From contig CALHVR010000119.1 in NCBI GenBank assembly GCA_938037005.1, positions 1 through 6,946 on the forward strand: DNA of 6,946 bases, written 5' to 3'. The translations under genes and the position numbers were made by a program. This DNA comes from an uncultured Leptotrichiaceae bacterium. Its GTDB lineage: Bacteria; Fusobacteriota; Fusobacteriia; Fusobacteriales; Leptotrichiaceae. Under the pieces are notes generated by a model. The model was not told where the DNA came from, ran no database searches, and worked only from the letters and a program-made list of their open reading frames with translations. Positions 1 through 4,054 of the stretch are shown piece by piece (positions within the stretch are counted from its first letter, which is position 1; each line of letters starts with the position of its first letter).

Positions 1-171
1 ATTTTTCATATATTTTATAAAAATTTTTCCCATAACACGATGAAAAAATTCCATTAAAAATAATATTAATAAAAACTTAAATATTTGAAAAAACTCTAAT
101 GTTACTTCTCTTTTTCTTCCTAATAAAAATAGAAATACTATTATCATTATAAATACTATATCTAATATCAT
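1..171 (-). CDS. N-terminal part of a small hydrophobic membrane protein, possibly CvpA-like
   Basis: Fifty-seven codons are visible from an ATG at 171-169 to the window edge with no stop, so the gene is cut off. The start is supported by an AGGAG ribosome site six bases upstream. The N-terminus (MILDIVFIMIIVFLFLLG) is one hydrophobic segment, followed by the charged stretch RKRE at residues 19-22 and a second hydrophobic segment at about 27-43 (FFQIFKFLLILFLMEFF). A short first helix ending in G-x-K-R followed by a second helix is the layout of the CvpA family of inner-membrane proteins, so a CvpA-type protein is my best guess. Two helices are too little to be sure, and any small multi-pass protein could look like this. 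It starts nine bases after the alr stop, so it is very probably co-transcribed and translationally coupled with alr. Confidence 0.5.
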   Translation of the reverse strand, partial: MILDIVFIMIIVFLFLLGRKREVTLEFFQIFKFLLILFLMEFFHRVMGKIFIKYMKN

Positions 172-177
172 TTTTAT

Positions 178-182
178 CTCCT
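178..182 (-). promoter_or_regulatory. Ribosome binding site overlapping the alr stop codon
   Basis: AGGAG reads on the minus strand from 182 to 178, with a six-base spacer (ATAAAA) before the ATG at 171. The A and G of the alr TAG stop form its first two bases, so ribosomes finishing alr sit on the start region of the next gene. This supports coupling and confirms the downstream start. Confidence 0.75.
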
Positions 183-1266
183 ACCTATTTATGTATACTC
201 TCGGTACTCTTTTACTCATACCACAAAGTATTTCATATGATATTGTATTACACAAATTTGCTACTTCAACAACACTTATATTTTTACCAAAAAATTCTAC
301 TGCATCTCCTTTTTTTACTTTACTTTCCAATTCTTTTGGTATTAATATTAATAATTGATCCATACAAACACGACCTATTATATTACATCTATAACCTTTA
401 TAATATACATAACCTTTATTTGAAAGATCTCTTCTAATTCCATCAGCATATCCTATTGACACTGTTGCAATTACATCTCCCTTTTTCGCTTTATATGTAT
501 TGTCATAACTTACATAACTATCTGCATATAATTTTTTTACATAACTTATTTTAGCATATAAAGACATTACTGGCTTAAAATTATATGGTATTGTTTCTTC
601 AGGAGTTACACCACCATAAATTATAATTCCAACTCTTATAAAATCATATACATCTTTATAATATTTTAAACTTCCAAAACTATTTAATAAATGTTTATAT
701 TTTATTGAAGGTATTTTACTAATTATTTTATCACACATTTCTAAAAATCTAGTTTCTTGCAATTTAGTAAATTCCTCATTTGTATCTGATGAAGATAAAT
801 GTGAAAATATTCCTAAAGCGTTTACATATTTACATTTTTCTAAATTAAATATTAAAGCATCCAATTCTTCTTTTTGAAATCCAACTCTACCCATTCCTGT
901 ATCTATTTTTAAAAAAATATTTACATTTTTTTGATTATTTTCTAGATAATTTAATTCTTCTATATCTGTTATTGTAAAATAAATATTTTTATCATAAATT
1001 ATTTCCATATCTTCTTTTTGGATTGGTCCTAAAATAATAACTTTAATATCATCGCCCATTTCTTTAATTTTTAAAGCTTCATCCACTGTTGCCACTGCAA
1101 AATGTTTTATATTTATCTTTAACAATGCTTTACAAATTTCCATCATTCCATGACCGTAAGCATCGGCTTTCAATACTGCTATTATTTTATCTTTATTAAC
1201 TATTTTTTCAATTTCAAATATATTGTCATATAAATTTTGTATATTTATTTCTGCCCAACAACGCAT
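181..1266 (-). CDS. alr: Alanine racemase, PLP-dependent (EC 5.1.1.1)
   Basis: Interconverts L- and D-alanine in the cytoplasm and so supplies D-alanine for peptidoglycan. The protein is 361 residues from the preferred start, normal for the family. The PLP-binding lysine is K33 in VLKADAYGHG (31-40). The other catalytic base is Y254 in VSYDNTY, exactly 19 residues before the tyrosine of GYADG (272-276), the spacing known for the Geobacillus enzyme. GMGRVGF (124-130), RVGIIIYG (211-218) and the C-terminal Y344 expected to touch the PLP phosphate are also present. The N-terminal TIM-barrel and C-terminal beta domain both appear intact. The frame opens at a GTG at 1275, but MRCWAEI from the ATG at 1266 matches the usual family N-terminus and has the well-placed AGAAGGTG site, which covers that GTG. 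It follows secF by 57 nt across a hairpin and runs straight into the next gene, so it is probably read from the upstream operon. This suggests a biosynthetic alr rather than an alanine-induced catabolic one. Confidence 0.96.
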   Translation of the reverse strand: MRCWAEINIQNLYDNIFEIEKIVNKDKIIAVLKADAYGHGMMEICKALLKINIKHFAVATVDEALKIKEMGDDIKVIILGPIQKEDMEIIYDKNIYFTITDIEELNYLENNQKNVNIFLKIDTGMGRVGFQKEELDALIFNLEKCKYVNALGIFSHLSSSDTNEEFTKLQETRFLEMCDKIISKIPSIKYKHLLNSFGSLKYYKDVYDFIRVGIIIYGGVTPEETIPYNFKPVMSLYAKISYVKKLYADSYVSYDNTYKAKKGDVIATVSIGYADGIRRDLSNKGYVYYKGYRCNIIGRVCMDQLLILIPKELESKVKKGDAVEFFGKNISVVEVANLCNTISYEILCGMSKRVPRVYINR

Positions 1267-1272
1267 TAATTT

Positions 1273-1280
1273 CACCTTCT
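1273..1280 (-). promoter_or_regulatory. Ribosome binding site that decides the alr start
   Basis: AGAAGGTG reads from 1280 to 1273, followed by AAATTA and then the ATG at 1266-1264. A six-base spacer is ideal. The upstream in-frame GTG (1275-1273) is part of this ribosome site and has no spacer of its own, so the ATG is the likely start and the three-codon extension is unlikely to be translated. Confidence 0.75.
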
Positions 1281-1295
1281 ACATTTATCAAATTT

Positions 1296-1319
1296 TAGCT
1301 AAGGAATAATCCTTAGCTA
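1296..1319. terminator. Perfect 10-bp hairpin between secF and alr, with its T-run on the plus strand
   Basis: TAGCTAAGGA (1296-1305) is an exact inverted repeat of 1310-1319, with a four-base loop and four G-C pairs, making this the strongest palindrome in the window. It begins five bases after the secF stop. A classical intrinsic terminator needs a T-run after the stem. Here six T's (1320-1325) follow it only on the plus strand. Read in the direction of the genes, the stem is preceded by A's and followed by AAAATTTG. It may therefore stop antisense transcripts, mark or protect the 3' end of the secDF message, or only weakly attenuate read-through to alr. There is no room for a separate promoter between the hairpin and alr. 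Confidence 0.55.
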
Positions 1320-1323
1320 TTTT

Positions 1324-2289
1324 TTATACTAATACTTTATCTTTTTCATCATATCCATTTATTATTTTACCGCTTCTTGAATTTGAATCATTTTTTGATT
1401 TATTATTTTTTTTAGGTTTTCTAATTTTTCTCATAACATAAACTAATGGGCTTGCTAAAAATACTGATGAGTATGTCCCAAATATCATACCTATGAATAA
1501 TGCCATACTAAATGTTCTCAATGTTTCTCCACCAAATAACAATAGCATCAATACTGATATTGTTGTAGTTATTGATGTATACATTGATCTTACAAATACT
1601 TGATTTATACTTTCATCTATTATTACGCCATAGTCTTTATTTTTACCTTCTTTTTCTTCATTTTCCCTTATTCTATCAAATACAACTATTGTATCATTAA
1701 TAGAATATCCTAAAATTGTAAGTATTGCAGCAATAAAAGGTGTATTTATTTCAAATCTGAATAAAGCTATTAATCCTGCCGTAATTATAACATCATGTAA
1801 TAAAGCTATTAATCCTGCTATAGCATACACAAATTCAAATCTAATTGTTACATAAATTATTATTAAAATTGCACCTATTCCTAAAGCCTTCAAAGCATTT
1901 GCTGCTAATTCTTTTCCTATTGTAGGCCCAACTGTATCATTTTTTATAACATCAAATTCTCCTACTTGTTCTTTTACTTTTTCTTTTAATAATGCTTTTT
2001 GATTTTCTTGTAATTGCTCTGTTCTTACAACTATCGTATTTCCTTCTGAATATTGTAATCTTCTTGCGTTTAATTGAGGAATATCTTTTTCTAATCCTTC
2101 TAACGTATTATTTAATTTATCTTTATTCAATTCTTGTTTAAATTGTAATTGTAATAATTCTCCACCTTTAAAGTCTACACTTAAATTTAACGGTGTTACG
2201 AAAAAGAAAATCAATGAAGATATAACCATTATTGATGAAAAAATTATATATTTTTTTCTATGTTTTATTGTTTGAAAATTAAATTTCAT
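1324..2289 (-). CDS. secF: Protein translocase subunit SecF
   Basis: Membrane partner of SecD. The pair uses the proton gradient to help SecYEG/SecA move proteins across the cytoplasmic membrane. The 321-residue protein has the full SecF layout: a first membrane helix at about 15-33, the signature VDFKGGELLQLQF (38-50), an extracytoplasmic domain to about residue 120, VGPTIGKEL (120-128), then five helices (about 132-149, 152-176, 182-205, 238-253, 259-286). The key motif GYSINDTIVVFDRIREN (194-210) carries D199, equivalent to the proton-relay aspartate D213 of E. coli SecF. R234 in VRSMYTS fits the essential arginine R247, with one extra residue in the loop between them. GTYSSVFLASPL (271-282) is also typical. 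The C-terminus (290-321) is a polar tail rich in K, N, S and D with no recognised domain. The ATG overlaps the secD stop by one base. Confidence 0.97.
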   Translation of the reverse strand: MKFNFQTIKHRKKYIIFSSIMVISSLIFFFVTPLNLSVDFKGGELLQLQFKQELNKDKLNNTLEGLEKDIPQLNARRLQYSEGNTIVVRTEQLQENQKALLKEKVKEQVGEFDVIKNDTVGPTIGKELAANALKALGIGAILIIIYVTIRFEFVYAIAGLIALLHDVIITAGLIALFRFEINTPFIAAILTILGYSINDTIVVFDRIRENEEKEGKNKDYGVIIDESINQVFVRSMYTSITTTISVLMLLLFGGETLRTFSMALFIGMIFGTYSSVFLASPLVYVMRKIRKPKKNNKSKNDSNSRSGKIINGYDEKDKVLV

Positions 2290-2303
2290 TATTTAACCTC
2301 CTT
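2289..2303 (-). promoter_or_regulatory. secD-secF TAATG junction with the secF ribosome site inside secD
   Basis: The TAA stop of secD (2291-2289) and the ATG of secF (2289-2287) share one base. The strong site AAGGAGGT (2303-2296) lies in the last sense codons of secD, which encode K-E-V-K, six bases before the ATG. This arrangement makes translation of secF depend on secD and favours equal amounts of the two subunits. Confidence 0.85.
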
Positions 2304-3491
2304 CCAAAATAATTTCTCTTTTTTAATTTTAAATGTATTTAACATAATTAAAAATACTATTTTTGTTACAAATACAGCTGTAATTAATGTAATTATAGTC
2401 CCCAATGCTAATGTCACTGCAAATCCTTTTATTGGTCCTGTCCCAAAGAAGAATAATACGATTGCAATTAATAATGTTGTTAAATTACCATCAATTATAG
2501 CAGGAAGTCCGTTTTTAAATCCATATTCTATCGAATCTTGTAAACTTCTACCTTTTCTTAATTCATCTTTTATTCTTTCAAATGTAATTACGTTTGAATC
2601 AACTGCCATACCTAATGTCAATACAAAACCTGCAATTCCTGGCAATGTCAATGTTGAACCAATCATACTAAGCGAACCCAAAGTTAGTAATCCATAAATT
2701 ACTAACACAATATTTGATACAATTCCTGGTATTTTATAAATAAAGAACATGAATCCCCAAATAAATATTAAAGATAAAATTCCTGCAAATTGTGTCTGTG
2801 CAATAGAATCACTTCCAAGTGTTGCTCCAACTGTTCTTATTTCTAAAATTTTAATTGATACTGGTAATGCTCCCGATTTTAGTAAATTTGTTAAATTTTT
2901 AGCATCTTCAGGATTATTTGTTGTAATAACTCCTTTTCCACCAGAAATTTCTGTATTTATTACAGGTGCCGATTGCTCTTTCCCATCTAACATTATCGCT
3001 AATTGTTTCCCGACATTTTCTCTCGTTATTTCAGCAAATTTATTTGATCCATCTCCATTTAACTCAAAAGCTACTTCAGGTTGCCCAAATTGCCCTTGTG
3101 ATAAATTGGCAGTTTTAATTGCAGATCCTTCTAATAATGTTGGGCCATAACTTCCATCTTGATTTTTTATTTTAAACTCCAATTTAGCTGTCGTTCCTAT
3201 TAAGTCTATCGCTTTTTGTGGATCTTTTATTCCAGCTAACTCCACTATTAATCTATCATTTCCACTTAATTGAATTACCGGTTCTGCTACTCCTAAACTA
3301 TCAACCCTTCTTTCAACAATATCTTTAACTTTTGCCATTGTATCTTGCTCTATTTTACCTTGAGCTTGTAATACAACATATGTTCCCCCTCTTAAATCTA
3401 ATCCTAATTTTATTTTATTATATACTAACGATATAACTGGCAATAAAATTAAAACTAAAAACCAAATGTAATGTGTTTTTTTTATTTTCAT
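2289..3491 (-). CDS. secD: Protein translocase subunit SecD
   Basis: Larger half of the proton-driven SecDF complex, acting after SecA on the extracytoplasmic side of the membrane. At 400 residues it belongs to the compact SecD class, shorter than the 615-residue E. coli protein. It has one N-terminal helix (about 8-24) and the signature LGLDLRGGTYVVL (29-41). The base of the P1 domain follows, with RRVDSLGVAEPVIQ (61-74) and NDRLIVELAGI (78-88), then a small P1 head at about 110-205, ending with SGALP (206-210) and VGATLG (221-226). The five-helix C-terminal half follows. TLPGIAGFVLTLGMAVDSN (282-300) carries D298, equivalent to D519 of E. coli SecD, followed by VITFERIKDELRKG (301-314). All expected motifs are intact. 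The start is supported by AAGGTAGGG upstream. It follows ruvX by 30 nt and is coupled to secF. No yajC lies in the window. Confidence 0.97.
   Translation of the reverse strand: MKIKKTHYIWFLVLILLPVISLVYNKIKLGLDLRGGTYVVLQAQGKIEQDTMAKVKDIVERRVDSLGVAEPVIQLSGNDRLIVELAGIKDPQKAIDLIGTTAKLEFKIKNQDGSYGPTLLEGSAIKTANLSQGQFGQPEVAFELNGDGSNKFAEITRENVGKQLAIMLDGKEQSAPVINTEISGGKGVITTNNPEDAKNLTNLLKSGALPVSIKILEIRTVGATLGSDSIAQTQFAGILSLIFIWGFMFFIYKIPGIVSNIVLVIYGLLTLGSLSMIGSTLTLPGIAGFVLTLGMAVDSNVITFERIKDELRKGRSLQDSIEYGFKNGLPAIIDGNLTTLLIAIVLFFFGTGPIKGFAVTLALGTIITLITAVFVTKIVFLIMLNTFKIKKEKLFWKEVK
2301..2315 (-). repeat. 15-nt direct repeat at the secF ribosome site (copy 1)
   Basis: AAATTATTTTGGAAG on the minus strand is identical to the sequence in front of secD at 3501-3515. 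Here it encodes L-F-W-K near the SecD C-terminus and runs directly into the secF ribosome site. The two copies sit at equivalent places relative to the two paralogous genes. Confidence 0.6.
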
Positions 3492-3494
3492 TTT

Positions 3495-3503
3495 CCCTAC
3501 CTT
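3495..3503 (-). promoter_or_regulatory. secD ribosome binding site
   Basis: AAGGTAGGG reads from 3503 to 3495. Its AAGG core lies eight bases before the ATG at 3491. It is a normal site for this genome, and contrasts with alaS and ruvX, which have no ribosome site at this distance. Confidence 0.65.
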
Positions 3504-3515
3504 CCAAAATAATTT
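3501..3515 (-). repeat. 15-nt direct repeat at the secD ribosome site (copy 2)
   Basis: Identical to 2301-2315, but non-coding here because it lies between the ruvX stop and the secD start. It runs into the secD ribosome site AAGGTAGGG. The copies are exactly 1200 nt apart. Chance is a real alternative in such AT-rich DNA. Confidence 0.6.
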
Positions 3516-3521
3516 TATTTT

Positions 3522-3938
3522 TTATTTTAAAGTATCTAAATATTTTTGTAAAATAATACTTGCTGCTACCATATCTACAACTTTACGTCTATCTCTTCCA
3601 TTTTTTTTAGAATAATTTTTCAAATAATGTTCAGCTTCTGTTGTCGTGTATCTTTCATCTACATAAATGATCTCAATCCCAGATATATTCTTTTTTAATT
3701 CTTCAACAAATTCTTCGACCTTTTCCGTTTGTCTTTTTTTAGTTCCATCTAAACTTTTAGGCATACCAACAACAAATTTACGAGTTCCCTCATCATCAAT
3801 TATTTCTTTTATTCTCTCAATAGGATTTGTCATATTTCTGTCTATAACTTCAAGTGCTGTAGCTAAAATCCCTAAAGGATCACATTTTGCAACGCCTATC
3901 CTTACATCACCCACATCAAGTCCTATAAATTTCTTCAT
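3522..3938 (-). CDS. ruvX: RuvX/YqgF-family nuclease, putative pre-16S rRNA nuclease (Holliday junction resolvase-like)
   Basis: Small RNase H-fold protein of 138 residues, the usual family size, acting in the cytoplasm. In E. coli YqgF is linked to maturation of the 5' end of 16S rRNA. The older annotation as a Holliday-junction resolvase rests mainly on its fold. All acidic active-site positions are present: D8 in GLDVGDVRIGVA (6-17), E95 in VDERYTTTEAE (93-103), and D122 in VVDMVAASIILQKYLD (120-135). The substrate-side motif VVGMPKSLDGT (56-66) is intact. MKKFIGLDVG is the expected N-terminus, which supports the ATG at 3938 although no ribosome site lies at normal distance. The closest, AGAAGG at 3992-3987, is 47 bases away, with a hairpin between. 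The reading frame stays open upstream to 4055 without another ATG, GTG or TTG. It lies 92 nt after alaS and 30 nt before secD. Confidence 0.94.
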   Translation of the reverse strand: MKKFIGLDVGDVRIGVAKCDPLGILATALEVIDRNMTNPIERIKEIIDDEGTRKFVVGMPKSLDGTKKRQTEKVEEFVEELKKNISGIEIIYVDERYTTTEAEHYLKNYSKKNGRDRRKVVDMVAASIILQKYLDTLK

Positions 3939-3992
3939 AATTTTTTTGTATGTTTTATATGAAATTATTTTCTTAAAACTTACTTCCCTTCT
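3939..3992 (-). promoter_or_regulatory. ruvX leader: distant SD, hairpin, A7 run, start codon
   Basis: On the minus strand AGAAGGG (3992-3986) is followed by two A's and then a stem-loop whose arms are 3983-3969 and 3964-3948. The pairs are GTA with TAC, an A-A mismatch, GTTTTA with TAAAAC, a small internal loop, and GAAA with TTTC closing an ATAA loop. That gives 13 pairs, three of them G-C. The stem ends at 3948, followed by seven A's, TT and the ATG. If the stem forms, the ribosome site sits about 11 bases from the start instead of 47. The pairing is seen by eye and no energy was calculated. Confidence 0.4.
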
Positions 3993-3994
3993 AA

Positions 3995-4039
3995 AATTTA
4001 TACTATTTTTTCTTATCTTATTAAAAGAAACTATAAATT
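3995..4039 (-). other. Possible AT-rich stem-loop just after the alaS stop
   Basis: AATTTATA (4039-4032) can pair with TATAAATT (4002-3995), with an inner TTTCTT/AAGAAA stem (4030-4025 with 4014-4009). One outer arm belongs to the second copy of the 14-nt duplication, and the first copy could compete for the same partner. No T-run follows on the minus strand, so it is not a convincing terminator. Nearly all pairs are A-T and chance is likely. The rest of the 92-nt alaS-ruvX gap holds only the ruvX leader. Confidence 0.2.
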
Positions 4040-4054
4040 CGATACTATAAATTC
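4027..4054 (-). repeat. 14-nt tandem duplication across the alaS stop codon
   Basis: On the minus strand GAATTTATAGTATC (4054-4041) is followed directly by GAATTTATAGTTTC (4040-4027), with 13 of 14 bases identical. The first copy encodes E-F-I-V-S of alaS. Because 14 is not a multiple of three, the second copy is read in another frame, giving N-L and the TAG stop. The stop codon therefore exists only because of the frame change between copies. Confidence 0.8.

Noticed and set aside
237..437. Plus-strand 66-codon frame opposite alr
   Set aside because: Antisense to intact alr with a low-complexity I/L/Y product and no ribosome site.
1320..1335. TATAAA at the secF stop as a promoter for alr
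   Set aside because: The upstream -35 region is poor, the hexamer is built from the secF stop and last codon, and transcription would start in the hairpin.
2260..2697. Plus-strand open frame of 145 codons across the secD-secF junction
   Set aside because: It lies opposite two intact, motif-complete genes, has no convincing ribosome site, and its composition mirrors the hydrophobic codons of SecD on the other strand.
2749..3150. Plus-strand open frame of 133 codons opposite secD
   Set aside because: Antisense shadow of the secD P1 region, where few A/T-rich stops fall in this frame. No family motif and no ribosome site.
3939..4030. Promoter for ruvX in the alaS-ruvX gap
   Set aside because: TATAAA-like hexamers occur twice but neither has a recognisable -35, and such hexamers are expected in DNA this rich in A and T.
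3667..4050. Plus-strand open frame of 127 codons opposite ruvX
   Set aside because: Shadow of ruvX and the alaS-ruvX gap. Its apparent membrane segments come from reverse-complemented lysine and glutamate codons.
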